Shown piece by piece: positions 11,311 through 24,146 of a stretch of 64,000 nt of DNA; positions within the stretch are counted from its first letter, which is position 1, and each line of letters begins with the position of its first letter. Made by a program: the position numbers and the translations under genes. The notes under the pieces were generated by a model, which made no database searches, was not told where the DNA came from, and saw only the letters and a program-made list of their open reading frames with translations. Source of the stretch: Multifurca ochricompacta (lineage: Eukaryota > Basidiomycota > Agaricomycetes > Russulales > Russulaceae); the NCBI GenBank assembly GCA_022496185.1, contig WTXG01000008.1:717620-781619 (forward strand), in the 5' to 3' direction.

Positions 11311-14300
11311 ATGAAGCTTGCAGTCCTCACTTCCGGTGGCGACAGCGCCGGCATGAATGCAGTCGTGCGTGCCGTCGTCAGAGCCGGCATTCTCAAGTGC
11401 GTCTTATTTCATTTTTGTCTTTCGGTTTCTAAGGCGGTGGGATTAATGGATACGTGTGCAACACTACAGGGGGTGTGAGACATGGATTGTCCGAGAAGGA
11501 TATGAGGGTCTTGTCCGCGGAAATGTAGACGCGGATGCCCCTAGTGCGCACAATCTCGCGACGACGCTCGATGTCAAAGTCCGCGATCCCTCGTTTATTA
11601 ATAATCTGCGCTTTGGTGACGGTTCGCTCCTTCGTGATGGGACGGGAGACCACCCTGCCGGACGGACTCTCAAGGGACGTTACATCGTGCGCGTTGGATG
11701 GGATGACGTGCGCGGCTGGTTTGCGGAGGTGCGCTCCTTCCCATCCTTTCATTTAACACAACGCGGGTTATTCAAAGACGTGTTGTGGCGTGTGCGAGAA
11801 TAGGGTGGTACTCTCATTGGGACAGCACGCTCGCAAACTTTCAGAACTCCTGAGGGTCGCCTTACCGCAGCATACAACCTGATCAAGGAGGGTATTGACG
11901 CCCTAGTAGTATGTGGAGGCGATGGCTCCCTGACGGGAGCCGACATTTTTAGGGCCGAGTGGCCGACGCTCGTTGAGACACTCCGATCGCAAGGTACGTT
12001 AACCCCCTTCTCCGAATAAATGTCCGTAACTTCCTGGTTGACGCCGGCCAGACCGCATCACGGATGAGCAGGTGGCGCGCCACGGGCACCTCAAGATTGT
12101 GGGGCTCGTTGGATCTATTGATAACGACATGTCCCTGACCGACCTAACTATCGGCGCACCGACTGCCCTACATAGAATCTGTGAGGCAATCGACAACATC
12201 CATTCTACTGCCATCTCGCATTCGCGAGCGTTCGTCCTCGAGGTCATGGGGCGGCATTGCGGATGGCTTTCGCTGATGGGCGGAGTCAGGTTTGTAAACA
12301 GACTGCACATTCCTCTGTGGGACATCTGTTGATTGACGGTAATCTCTCAAGCGCTGGTGCAGACTTTATCTTTATTCCTGAACGCCCCCCAAAGGCAAAT
12401 CCTTGGGAAGACGAAATGTGCGAGACCATTCATCGGGTACGCCTCGGGCATCCTTTAGCTGTAAGCCAGACAACTTACTCTCACCCGATTTAGCACCGCG
12501 AGAATGGAAAGCGCAAGACCATAGTCATCGTAGCGGAGGGGGCACATGATGCTAACCTCAAGCCAATCCGTGCGGACTACGTCAAAGACGTCCTAACCGA
12601 ACGTCTCGGTCTTGACACTCGTGTCACAACCCTTGGCCACATCCAGCGCGGCGGTAGACCGTGCGCTTGGGATCGCATTTGGGTTAGTTTCGGTTCCACT
12701 CTCATAGCTCTTTGCAATGCCAAATATCGTTTCTCAGCCGACACTACAAGGATTGGACGCTGTTGATGCTCTCCTTGAGGCGACACCGGACACGCCGTCC
12801 TATATGATTGGCATGCGGGAAAATAGGGTGTACCGTGTGCCTCTTGTGGAGGCGGTCAAAATGGTATCATTACATTGTTCCCACGTCCGCTCTCGCACAT
12901 AACTTTGTCCCAGACCAAAGCCGTAGCGGAAGCGATTGAGAATCAAGACTTTGACAAGGCAATGTCCTTACGCGATCCAGAGTTCCGAGAGAGTTTAGAA
13001 GGTTTCTTCGCAACATCAACACTGGAAAAGAATCCACTTCTACCTCCTGAGAAGGTGAAGTCTTTGTGCCTCACGTCGTCGTGCTGTTGCTTATGACGAT
13101 CGTCGGCAGAGGATACGGGTGGGGATTATGCAGTAAGGCCTCTGGTCGTGTGGGCACTGGCATGAGCTGATTCATCCTTTAGCATGGGTGCCCCAGCAGG
13201 TGGCATGAATGCTGCGACGCGTGCAGCTGTGCGCTACTGCATACGTCAAGGCCATAAGCCCCTAGCGATTTCGAACGGGTTCAGGGGCTTACTTGATGAC
13301 AGTGTCCACGAGCTTTCCTGGCTTGGTGTTGACAACTGGACGGTACGCGGCGGCTCGGAGCTTGGGACGAACCGCACTCTGCCAGATAGAGACCTTGGCG
13401 CGGTTGCTTCGAAGTTCCAAGAACATCACATACAAGCTTTACTCATGATTGGTGGTTTTGAAACATTCAGTTCGCTCCTAATCCTAGAAGCTGGGAGGAA
13501 GTACTATCCGGCATTCCATATCCCTATGGTACATATTCCGGCAACTATATCCAACAATGTGCCCATGACCGAAATCAGTCTTGGAAGCGATACCAGCTTG
13601 AATGCACTTGTGGACGCGTGTGACTCGATTAAACAAAGCGCATCCGCGAGTCGGAATCGGGTTTTCGTCGTCGAGACTCAAGGCGGGATGTGCGGTTACA
13701 TCGCGACGATGGGAGCTCTCGCAGTAAGCATTAGCCAGCCTTCTTGATGCTCATACATAAACGCAGAGTAGGTCGGCGCGAATATTGTATATACTCCAGA
13801 AATAGGGATCAACCTCGATATCCTGCGTGAGGACGTGAAGTTGCTGAAGATACGGTATGGCCTCGACGAGAAAGGAAAGAGCGAGGGGCGGGTCGTGATT
13901 AGGTGAGCCGCATTGATATATTATTTTGATCGGTATACAGTTCTTAACTTTTTTTTTCTTTATGAAAGGAGCGAAAAGGCGTCTGACATTTATACAACCG
14001 AGGTAATCACAAAGATTTTCAAGGAAGAGGGGGGCTCGCTTTTCGATGCGCGCTTGGTCTCTCTGGGCCACACACTGCAAGGGGGTGTGCCGTCACCATT
14101 GGATCGCGCGTACGGAGTACGGTTCGCTTTGAAGAGCATGGCCTTTATCGAGAAGCACCACGAGCAATTGAGAGGGAAAAAATTCAGGGAGCGACAGGCG
14201 AGCCCTGAATCCGCGGCAGTGATTACGCTACAGAGCTCAGCAATAAAGTGGGTACCAGTTATAGAGATGGTGGAACATGGGGATATAAAGAATCGTAGAG

Positions 14301-14371
14301 GAAAGGATCCGTGGTGGATTGGATATAAAGAGCTTGTGGAAAGTTTAGTGGCAAGACCACAATTATTGTAA
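11311..14371 (+). CDS. PFK1: 6-phosphofructokinase (ATP-dependent, fungal tandem type)
   Basis: Phosphorylates fructose 6-phosphate to fructose 1,6-bisphosphate in cytosolic glycolysis. The start at 11311 gives [19 protein letters not shown], the first nucleotide-binding loop. Splicing (intron about 11399-11470) continues with [17 protein letters not shown], then [23 protein letters not shown], the catalytic [32 protein letters not shown] and [10 protein letters not shown]. The second, regulatory half repeats the fold: [40 protein letters not shown] and [16 protein letters not shown]. The stop is at 14369-14371. The N-terminal extra domain of the yeast subunits is absent, as in many basidiomycetes. 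At least eight introns. Confidence 0.93.
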
Positions 14372-14452
14372 ATTGTAATCTGTTTACACTTGTTGTTGTT
14401 AAGAAATTTAAAGCGGAGAAATTAAAACGCGAACTTGTAAGAACAGACAAGA

Positions 14453-14499
14453 CACGCCCACGCCCACGCCCACGCTCACGACACCCACGCCTACGCCCG
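14453..14499. repeat. CCCACG-type simple repeat
   Basis: Imperfect hexamer repeat (CGCCCA/CACGCC units) between the PFK stop and the Bqt4-like start. It lies in the 5' flank of the latter. Confidence 0.7.
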
Positions 14500-14530
14500 T
14501 CTCTGTTTACTCTACACAATACCACACAAA

Positions 14531-15941
14531 ATGCCATCTCAAACTCAATTTATTGCTCCTCTTACCGGTACACCTCGTCCCTCACTTCCTTTAGAACATC
14601 TCAACCCTCATATAAAGTCAAGTTAGTCTTCTCTCTTAGTCCAAATGACTACCTTCATTTCTCACTTCACATCCAAGTTGATTCTTCGAACTTGCCTAAT
14701 GTCAAGTTTCAAGAAATCATACGCGAGGGACAGTCAACCATAGTGCGTTCGATTAACTTTCTCCTCGTAAATCTGGTTTTCTTTAACCTTTTTACCCAAC
14801 CGTTGCAGGTCGCACGCATGAAGGTTCCGACTGTCCGTCTGATCTATCTCTCATCAGCCTTCTATTTCCCTCATTGTTTTCGTAGCCTACAGGTCACGCG
14901 TTCATCCTCCGTCGTCTTGACACAGGCGCGATTAGCCTTACAACTATGTTTCGTGCTGCATTCCCAACAGCAAGCGACGAATCGGAGAGGCTAGAGGCCA
15001 ACTGGGTGAAGGCTAATTTTGACAATTCCGCCGGCAACCGTACCGGAAAGGCGCGTTTCGCTGGTACTTGGGTCGCCGCCGACATTGCTATCAATATCGC
15101 CGATCAGTACTCACTCGGGAACATCATCCTGTCACTCACGGACGCGAAGCCCGACCCAAATACGGAGTATCGCAAATCATCTCGCGCACAGCAGCAGACG
15201 CCGGATAAAGGCTCACCTGCGCCGAAACAGCTCCCTACCCCATCTCCGTCAATGTCTGTTCCTAATCCTCCAAAGCGCCGACGTGAGGCATCCCCGGCTC
15301 CCACTAAGCCACCTTCCGTTGCTGCCAGTTCACCTACAAAGTCTTCTCTGAGTCCAATCTCGACCCGCCGTTCCCAGCGTACGACGAGTCCTGCCCCTCT
15401 ACCCACCCCCAAGCTTGTAGGCCAAAAAGTCGTTAGTACTCCCAAATCACCGAAAGTCTCCCGTTCTCCAGTTAAGACTCGCCGTCTTGAGGTGGTCACG
15501 CCTGCAGGTTCAGACGAGACAGCAGTCGATGATGATGTCGCCGAGGTACCTGGGCCGGATATCAATGAAGATATTCGGGAGCAGAAGGAGATAATCGAGG
15601 CATTTAAAGCCCAACGGGAGGCGAACTTACAGGAGCAGGTAGCAGGCGATGAAGATGAAGTGATGGACGACCAGTCGGAGAAGAAGCGCGATCGGGAGGA
15701 TGAAAATAGATCGTTGCAGTTCAACTTTAAGGAACCAGAAACGCAAGAACGAAAGATTGCCACAAACAAGCGCATTTCCCGGTTGCCGGAGATGACCCCT
15801 CAGCGAAGGTCATTTGCATGGGGTGTTGCTGCATTTGCTGCCGCAGTTAGCGCCATGTCAGTGTGTTCCTGATTTCCCACTTTATGTGGATGCTGATTTC
15901 TGTGCAGGACCTATCTCCCCCTCTCGAATCCATGGTTCTGA
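14531..15941 (+). CDS. Bqt4-like APSES/KilA-N protein of the inner nuclear membrane
   Basis: Resembles fission-yeast Bqt4, which tethers telomeres to the nuclear envelope. The start at 14531 gives MPSQTQFIAPLTGTPRPS. Three short exons give VKFQEIIREGQST, MKVPT and HAFILRRLDTGAISLTT. The large exon continues the KilA-N/APSES fold (FRAAFPTASDESERLEA, GKARFAGTWVAADIAINIAD). A long disordered Ser/Pro/Lys-rich region follows, then an acidic coiled-coil-like part (QKEIIEAFKAQREANLQEQ) and a C-terminal membrane helix (SFAWGVAAFAAAVSAM). Unspliced, the protein stops at 15872. A GTCAGT...GTGCAG intron (about 15856-15907) would give the tail TYLPLSNPWF, stopping at 15941. The family call is firm; the last residues are not. 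Confidence 0.85.
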
Positions 15942-16321
15942 TTTCTCTGACCTGTTTTTCCCCTGCATCTTACGTTTTCTATTCTTACTGTTCTCGTTTC
16001 TGTCGTTAGCTTGTTGGTAAGCTATAAGGGTTGCGGTTGTGGCGTAGTGGGAGACTTCTGCCCTGCTCCGTGCGCTTCGATATCTACTTTCTTCTGTTGT
16101 GACGACCGTTTCCTTTGTTTTGTAATTTTCGGATGACGACGTTGTCTGTCATATACTTTCTTTATTTACATCTTTCTCTCTGTATTTACTACTGCGTCCT
16201 AAAGAATCTACAAGACAGCCGAAATGGCACGACAGCACGATACATATGCACTGCAGCCACAACTACCTTGACTCTTCTTTTTCATTTCAGACTCGTGATC
16301 GTACAGAATAAATTAATCTAT
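15942..16321. other. intergenic, 3' flanks of convergent genes
   Basis: 380 bp between the convergent Bqt4-like (+) and paraoxonase-like (-) genes. It is T-rich, with CT tracts, and has no supported ORF or RNA gene. Confidence 0.4.
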
Positions 16322-17689
16322 CTACGGTGAACACACCATCAAACCATCCTCGTACAACCCGACAATATAGACTACCCCCGTTTCCGCATCCCTTAACGCG
16401 GTTGAGGCAGCAGAAAATGCGCTGCCATCGCTCTGGTACAATGTACGTAGTTCGTAGCCGAGTACCCCCCGCACCTTGCGCGAAGCGGGCACTGGTGCAT
16501 CCAGGTCCCACCTACTTGAATCCTCTTTTTGCCCCTGATTTACCCCAGCCTCCGCTCCTATAAGTGTCGGCGTAATAGACACCACCCAGCTTGGAGCACG
16601 CGCGGCGGTACGGTTTGCCGCAACAGCGACGAGAGCCTGGAAGTGCGGGTGGCCCGCGACGATGAGCGAGCCGCTCGAGTCAAAAATGATGTTGTCTGGT
16701 GCGAACGGGGTCGGCACGCGCCCGTGGAGTGAGAGTGCCTGCGTGTTGATGTCCCGTGAGTAAAAGAGGACTTCGCAGAGCGTCGTTGACGCAATGGCCA
16801 CTTGTGCCCCATCAGGAGAAATCGCGATGCCGTTCGCGAAGGGTATGCGCGATGCGATAGTAATGTGCGTCGCCGACTGAGACTCCGATTGAGTTGACGT
16901 GGTCGGGATTGTGACGTGGGTGGCCCAACCCAGTGGCAGCGCGAGGGTCGACTCGATGATGGGCAAGGTCTTGCCGAGAACTCCCGGAAGACGCCGGGTG
17001 AAGCGGTGGTCGTGTGTGAGATAGAATGACGTTTGACTTGTAAGTGCGAGCGCGTTGGGTGCGACAAGCTCCGGACCGGAGAGAGTACGTACCCACTGAG
17101 CGCGGTCGGGCGTGTCCCATGACATGACAAACTGCTCAATCGTACTGCTGTTCCGCGCATGATTTACAACGAAGAGATTAGAATGAGGTTGGTTTGGCTG
17201 AGAGGGATAAATGTCAAATCCTAGGGGATGAAAGTCGTGCCCTTCCGGATATCCCTCCAGGGTGACCTGCCGCGGCCTCGCTTCTATGTCCTGAATGTCA
17301 TAAAACCAAAGCGCTCCGCGAGGAGTCGGATCGCTCAATGGACCCATAACTGTATTCCAAGCCTTGCGGTTGGGGTCACAGCTGAGCAACAGCACCTTGC
17401 CAATGATGGTACCGCCGCTGTCAACCCTCTCCCAGAAAGCGGCGTCCTCGCAGTATCTCATGCCATTAGACGGCGTGTCCTTGACACTCGTGCAATGCTC
17501 ACTATGCGAAGCCTCCGCATAATAACCGTGTGGGAAGTCAGGGGTCGGGATAAGGATGGTTCGAGCAGTCTGGCCATTGCGCCAGAGTAAGAACCCCTGA
17601 ATGATACAGGGTCAAGATCATAGTTTGCACAGGAAATCCCGACCTACCAATAACGCGGTAGCAACCGCCCAGGACAGAGAGGACTTCAT
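16322..17689 (-). CDS. paraoxonase/SMP-30-like beta-propeller protein
   Basis: Fungal relative of serum paraoxonase/arylesterase, a calcium-dependent six-bladed propeller lactonase family. The start at 17687-17689 gives a hydrophobic N-terminus (MKSSLSWAVATALL, then after an intron GFLLWRNGQTAR), a likely signal anchor. The main exon has HPLGFDIYP, LFVVNHARNSSTIEQF, NALALTSQTSFYLTHDH, FANGIAISPDGAQVAIAS and PDNIIFDSSGSLIVAGHPH. These are the blade motifs that carry the Asn/Asp calcium ligands in paraoxonases. The stop is at 16322-16324. Substrate cannot be told from sequence. Confidence 0.8.
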
Positions 17690-18026
17690 GGTGGTGGGCT
17701 CTGGTTGGGCTCAGAAAAAACATGTAAACATGAGCGGCGTCTGGTGTCGGAGTCAAATATGAATTAGCCGTGCCGATTACTGGGTTCGTGGTTTATTCCG
17801 CCATCTGTGACTAAAGATGCAAGTGCTAGGCCACAGCCAGCATCCAGAAAATCAAATGAGAAAATGATAAAAAAAAATCATCCTTAAAGCCAGGACAGAT
17901 TTTGGGAGGGGTGTCAGATTGGCGGGGAGCAAAATTTGTGGACGGTACTAGCGATTGCTGATATTGCTGCATTGCAATGCAATTAGTCAGAATATGCATA
18001 TGCGAGGTGTCACATCCACATAAACT
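17690..18026. other. intergenic, paraoxonase-like gene upstream region
   Basis: 337 bp between the 3' end of CTU2 and the start of the paraoxonase-like gene, both on the minus strand. AT-rich around 17850-17880. No ORF supported. Confidence 0.4.
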
Positions 18027-19836
18027 CTATTCATTTTCCAGCAAGAACTCGCCAACTAAAGACTTCATACCTCCGTCGTCTAACTTCTTCGTCTCCCAGA
18101 TCTCATTTGCAGGAGCACCCGGGCCGACACTCTGCTCACTGCCAAGTTCAAGCGCAAGCCGTGTAGCTGCCCACATGGGAAGATTTAGCGCTGGCGCAGA
18201 ATTTGAAGAATGCAAATTAAGAGTCGCAGTGCTTCGGGCGCTCTTGCTAGTAAGTGTAGTGTGGCAGGAATAACACAAATAGTGTGGTAGAGATGACGTG
18301 GCGGTATCCATAGAAGAAGCATCGTCCGTGAAGGAACGGATAGACGTCCTAGACTTCCATCGTTGAACGAATTGTTGTGTTGGCCTGAAGATGGTTCGTG
18401 AGAAAGTACCAGAGACTACCGCACAATAACGTACAATTCGCACAAAACACATCGTACCCGAGAGTCCCCCCTTGGCGCGAGTTTACCAACGGTTTTGGCG
18501 ATAGTAGATACCGTCGATGGATAGTCCCTCTCAAGCCCGATTATAAAATCTATCAGACTGTCAGAGACGGTGAATCAGGAATGGGTGGACATTTCTACTT
18601 TTAGTCAAATCACCAATGGTCTGTTTGGGAACAGGGATCCTCTGCTTCCCGACGACCAGGAGTTGATGCCACCAGACCCAAGCCGTGCATTCTTTCATCC
18701 CCACATCCCTTAGAGGCCGGACTAAGCGGACCTCTCCATTCCAAGAAGTGTCTCCAATTGTACGTTGAACAAATTGAGGAAACCATTCTTCCTGTATTGC
18801 CTGCGGCACAACAAAGCCCCCTCCTTGAGATATCGAAGAGATCAAAGATATTGATAGAGAAGTAAGGGATGTGCCGAGGACAATATGGGAAGCGCTGACA
18901 GAATAAGCAGTATAAAGCAACAGCAATCTCGTCAGGGTCGACAGGGTAGACAGAATAGCCGTAGGGGTGGGCAATGCACGAATGTGAGTTTGAAGAGCAG
19001 CGACTGGTTCTGAATCTGATGAAAGAAACAGTTTGGACAGCGCCGTGGAATAAAAAAAACTTGCACAAACCTCCGCCGCCAAGATCAAAAGGTAGTCCTG
19101 CGAGATCGGGAGCTGCTCCGCCGGATACTCTTTCCCACCAGGTCCGATCGAATGCGTCTTGGATACGCACTGGAATGAGTTCAAACCCGTCATATCGAGC
19201 GATAGCTTCGCGAATCTGAGCAGTTCGATCGCTTGTCTAGTGCAAATTAGAAGAATACATCTAAAGAGAGAAGGTCGACTTGCTTCAGGGAATATATCTG
19301 ATACTTCCACATAACAAACGTAGATCTTCTGCCATACTTTGTTCTTGCGAGGATGCTCCCTTCCACCCTTTAGATTGTCACTTCCTACGTTTGCGCAGTA
19401 TCTTTGGTATACGAGGTCAAGCAGAACAGAGGATCCCAGGCCACCGGAAAAACCTATAAGCAGAGCACCAGATGGCTTGAGTGCACCTCTTCGTGGACCA
19501 ACGGACACATGATTGATGTAAGGTTCAAGAGCCTGGTGAAATTTAGTGAATATAAGTGGCGTAAAACAGCCTCTGTAGAATAGCTGTTTGTTCTATTGCC
19601 AAGATCATTGGAGAGTGTACGAGAGGACGCACTTGCAATAGACTGAATGACGTATTACCAAGTTACCAGGATTAATCTTGCATTTGACGCAGATTCTTGA
19701 TCTATCAAATTTGCGCTTTCCTAGATAACACTTTTTCAGCGACACAATTGAAAGAAAGCGTACAATCCAACTGCTAACTAGGCATGAGGACCTCTCCAGC
19801 CTCAACAGCTGGATTTCCACAAAACTCGGCCATCAT
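18027..19836 (-). CDS. CTU2: cytoplasmic tRNA 2-thiolation protein 2 (CTU2/NCS2)
   Basis: Partner of Ncs6/Ctu1 in 2-thiolation of the wobble uridine of tRNA-Lys, -Glu and -Gln. The start is at 19834-19836 (MMAEFCGNPAVEAG). Exons give RICVKCKINPGNLVIRH with VYCKGCF, then LLIGFSGGLGSSVLLDL, the PP-loop. After an intron at GAA|GTATCAG comes SDRTAQIREAIARYDG, then RIQDAFDRTWWERVSGG, EPVAALQTHIRALPTPT, LVRPLRDVGMKECTAW and LTKNFIIGLERDYPSTVST. The C-terminal exons hold CVLCEL and LCYSCHTTLTS, the paired CxxC motifs, and the stop is at 18027-18029. In-frame joins at every predicted intron support an intact gene. Confidence 0.9.
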
Positions 19837-19985
19837 AAGGTATTTGGCAGAGGCAGAGTAGTCGTTGGGCACGGGCCGTCAATAGCCGGATCTTGTACTC
19901 TCTCAACATTTCATCTCAACATCACACACACATCTATTCCTGCCTCCTGCCTCGACTTCTACCCCTTCTTAATACATGAACATTA

Positions 19986-21702
19986 TTAAAGCTTCACAGG
20001 GACCTTCCTGCGGTACTTCAATTCTACCTTTTCACACGAATCTTTCAGTGCCTTTGCCAGGTATTCAAAGTCGGATATCTGGGATTATTGTAAGTAGAAC
20101 CTAGTCATGGGCCAACATATCAAAGCTTTTACCTCATTCCAAACCTGCGCACTTGCCCTCACCCACCACCGGCCGTTGTGCAGGAAGACTGCAGCAGACA
20201 CGCGCCATCCCTCCAGCAGGCTACGCAAAAGAAATTCATGCGTAATGGCGTTGTCCGGAGTAGTCAGCGCAAGCGGGAGTCCAACATTGACCATATTAAG
20301 CGTAAACTCCCCAGTGGGGTCTAGCAGTGGAGTTCCGAGCAACTCGGAGAGCCGCTTACCACCGGAAAGTGCGAGTGAGTGGCAATAATCACTAATCTTT
20401 TGCTCGCCGCCCAGCCACTGACGGAAGTCCAAGGCTGCCCGTGCCACAGATAAACATGATGGTGCCAGAAGTATGGTCCGCAATGGTTTCGTACCTGATT
20501 GGATGCTCAGAAATTCCGAAAAGTCAATGGTTCCTGTCCCTATTACAATTGATGTCGAGTCGAGTCAGTCACCTGGATGTGCACACAAGTCAAGGACTCG
20601 CATCCAAACATCTCTACAAAGTGGGATCCCCCGAAATTTTCCCGTGGTTCCTTGGGAGACATGTAGCTGAAGGGGGTCGGAAAGGGGGATTGGATCAGAT
20701 GCTGGTTTCTAAAAAAGTGTGATAAGATGGGCATCGATTAAATTGCCCATACGAAGCGTACCGTTTAGGTACGTAAAGGATAGCGCATGGCCGTTTGGCA
20801 AATAACCACTTGTGACAGTTCTGTCAGCGCGCAATTCAGTACCTTGACGCAACGTCTGGGAAGGATTGGCCTCACAGACACCCAGAAATCCGGGCGGGCT
20901 TCGCTCAGGTTGATGTTCGGTTCCTGCCCAACACTATGGGCAGCGTCCACAACAGTCAAGACGCTCCTCTCGTGACAAATTGTGACCATTTCTTTCCACG
21001 GTAGGTAAGCTCCCGGATTGGAGGCGATGCTGTCAATGATAGCAACGATCTTTAGTTTTTTCCCGTCGCTGATGGCGCGTTGAGCCACCTGTAATTTGGT
21101 ATACAATGTGTCGACGTGCACACGGAACGCCTGCAAGAGAGATGCGCGCGTGGTCGGGAATTTCAGCTCAAACAGAGAAACAGAAGGATGAGGTGGCAGT
21201 TCGCTGATATATTGTGCAGTGCGTCCTATAGAACCATAGGTTGTCGTCGCTGTGGGTCAAGCTCAAGTGAGTGATAAAATTATTTACTGGGAAGGTCATC
21301 TTCTACCCGTAATGATAATATCCCCCTTGTTCCACACGAGGTTCTTAAGAACGGTGTTGATTCCGTGAGAGGCATTGGGGACGAACACAATTTCCTCGGG
21401 CCCAGCGCCAACAAATTTGGCCATGCGGTGTCTTGCAGGACGGAGGTGCTCAGGAAGATGCAATCTCATGAATCTATCAATATTCCCCTCCATATACCTG
21501 AAATTAGCTGCAGTAGCTTGAGAGACTGGATTCGGCACGGAACCATAAGAGCCTGAACGTTCGTTGGTTGGCTTAATTAAGCAAGTGTGTAGTCGGGAGT
21601 GGGAGGCTGACCATGGTTCAGGTTCACATAATCAGCCTCGAAGCCAAAATACTGCCGCAATTGATGGCCAAATTCTGGTGGGGGCTCGGTAGGTAAAGTC
21701 AT
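19986..21702 (-). CDS. class-V aminotransferase / PLP-dependent lyase
   Basis: Fold-type I PLP enzyme of the isopenicillin-N-epimerase-like, Egt2/cysteine-desulfurase-like fungal group. The start at 21700-21702 gives MTLPTEPPPEFGHQLR and, after an intron, YGSVPNPVSQATAANFRY. PLP-site features are FVPNASHGINTVLKNL, TVVDAAHSVGQ (the Asp that pairs with the pyridine) and NCHKWLFAKRPCAILYVP (Schiff-base Lys). The C-terminal domain has RTILLAPSCLSVARAALDF and WVRASAQVWNE, and a last exon ends YRRKVPVKL with the stop at 19986-19988. The start codon is only 41 bp from that of the divergent Ppn2-like gene. The exact reaction (epimerase, desulfurase or C-S lyase) is undetermined. Confidence 0.82.
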
Positions 21703-21743
21703 AGTGAAAGTCAGTATCAAAATATCAGTGTTGCTGCCAGCGA

Positions 21744-23561
21744 ATGATTAGATCACGTGAACCAAGTCAGCCCTGCTCCTGCCCGTGCCCGCTCCTCCCC
21801 TCGCTCCTGCCCGTTCCTGCCCATAGACCCACAAATAATTATGTCTATGGCACAATCCTCGACCCTCAGAAATTCTGTCCCACCCTTCGTTATATTATTC
21901 TTCTTGGTTTATATTTTCTCCTCGGATTACTCCATGAATTGTCCAGCGACACTCCAAGCGTCCTCATGAAGGACTCCGGTATGTATAATTATTCATCATT
22001 GCACTAGCTAATTTACTCTAACTACACGCCTAGGTTTTCCGGACTTCGGAAATTATAAGCGTATCGGTGTCGTGTCAGCCGAGGAGCTCTCATTAGGTTT
22101 CTTGACTCTACAATCCCTCCTGAAATAAGTAGTTTGACAGCTCCTAACTCTACAGATGACCCAAGCAGGCGACTAATAATCGTAGGCGATATCCATGGAA
22201 TGAAGTCATCCTTAGAGTGCGCCTCCTGATCTTTTCCTCATGTTACGTTTACGCTTACTCTCAGTAACCAGTGATCTCCTTAACCAAGTTTCCTATAATA
22301 AAGACAAAGATACACTCATCCACCTTGGTGATATCACCGCGAAGGGCCCACATTCGGGGTCTCTTTCTGTCTTGTCTTTTCTTGGCACGCATAACATTAC
22401 TGGTGTACGCGGAAACCACGATCAGATGGTTATCGAGTGGCGCGCGTGGCTAAACTGGATCGAAACCTTGGAGGCCGGTGCCGGTTCGCGATGGCTCCTA
22501 GACCTCGAGGTAAAGTGGGAAAATGCGAATCTGGGTGGAGAATTAGAAGACGACTCGGATGTAGAAGAATGGATAGGAACACGAAGGCGTGAGGGGGGAA
22601 GGACCATAAGTGGTGGTCAAGAATTCCCAGAGGATGGAAATTATTCTCAGATCACTATCTAATTGCCCGGTAAGTTCCTTTCCACTCTCTGGCAATCTAG
22701 AAGATGCCGACAACGCACAAGAGCCATTGGAAAATCGGACTATGATTATCTCCTCTCCTTGCCGCTAGTGCTTCATCTCCCATCAGAGCATGTCTTCCTT
22801 GTACACGCCGGGCTGCTCCCGTATGACCCAACGCTTCCCATAGCCTCTAAACGCCAGCCACTTGCGCATCTGCCGAAGCTCCCTTTAGATGTTCGTGAGG
22901 ACTCTATCTCAGCTCTACGGAATGCGCAGGAACTATCCATTCTAGACGATATAAAGCAGAATAATAATCCTTGGGTGTTGTTGAATATCCGGAATCTACG
23001 GAAGGATAATACGGTATCAAGGTAGGTGTTCAGCCATAACATGTCACTCCCGTTAAAATTACAGCGAATACATCAGGAAAACCGGGAAGGGTAAACCATG
23101 GGCTGAAGTGTGGGACGGAGCAATGTCTCGATGTGCAGGCTTTGAATCAACCGTGCAGGGAACGGGGGGTTCCTTCCCTTGCCACCCCTCTACGGTAATT
23201 TATGGCCACACCGCCTCACGTGGACTGGACATACACCGATGGACTATGGGCTTAGATACCGGATGCGTATGTTGCATCCCAAATCCCTTCTCTCATCTCT
23301 CTTATCAACCGTGGCCAGGTCTACGGTCGCAAGCTCACAGCGCTCGTTTTGGACTCTGGGCACTCACGCCGGGGAACTCTTTTGCCTGGCGCCTACGAAG
23401 GCCACGCTTTGGGTGTACGTGATGACGACGATGACGAAGACGATGGCGGAGAAAGTGTTAAGTCAAACCCGGCGACTGTCCCTTTCGGTGATGGTGGGCA
23501 AGCACGGCTTGTTAGTGTTGAGTGTCGCACGCCCAAGGGGCAGGAACACCGTTCCGCTTAG
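21744..23561 (+). CDS. Ppn2-like calcineurin-type metallophosphatase, membrane-anchored
   Basis: PPP-superfamily phosphoesterase of the fungal vacuolar Ppn2 (zinc-dependent endopolyphosphatase) type. The N-terminal exon encodes a membrane helix (LRYIILLGLYFLLGLLHEL), which fits a vacuole-membrane anchor. After introns come NYKRIGVVSAEELSLG, RRLIIVGDIHGMKSSLE, LIHLGDITAKGPHSGSL and ITGVRGNHDQMVIEWR, then VFLVHAGLLPYDP, PWAEVWDGAMSRC and STVIYGHTASRGLDIH. Together these are the metal-binding GDxHG, GDI, GNHD and two His motifs. The C-terminus holds an Asp-rich run (DDDDDEDD), and the stop is at 23559-23561. The start at 21744 keeps the helix; a later ATG would lose it. Confidence 0.82.
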
Positions 23562-24146
23562 CGCTTTTGGCTTATTGTAAGTATGAGTATGACGGCACCA
23601 TATGGGAAGGAAGACATCACGTTACATCAGCTCAAGTTACTAGACCACATTGCTAGATTACTCAGATTTGTATCCATGTATTTATCACTTGCATACGTCT
23701 CTCTAGATCCTTCTCTCTGTTGCATATATATTACAATTTATTATTTCGACACTCCGCCTTACGAGTGCTAACGTCGGCAGTACATCAAAGGTGGCTACGA
23801 CCGCTCCACGTCGTTGGCACATTCAGGCGTTCCTTGCGTGGCGTATCCCGTGGGTCTGCTCGCATCCAGGACAAGTGGGGCTGCACATTGCCACTGTGGT
23901 CGATATAAGCATACACATGCATAGAGGCGCTAAAGGAGATAATAAGTATGTGAGTCTCAGATTGTGGGAGCGAATCGCGAGCTGGGGCCGCGGGATCGAG
24001 CAAGCGAGCGAACGTGGGGTTCCGCCTCCTTTACCACCTATCGATAGCTTGTGTCCCAACCTTACACGCCCGTAATATCCGTGCCTCATGAGAGAATTGT
24101 ACGACAAGCGATGACTCCAGTGAGTGCTTGAAGATGAGTTCGCAGT
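23562..24146. other. intergenic between convergent genes
   Basis: 585 bp between the 3' ends of the Ppn2-like gene (+) and metacaspase 1 (-). Short open frames on both strands resemble nothing I recognise. No RNA gene seen. Confidence 0.4.
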
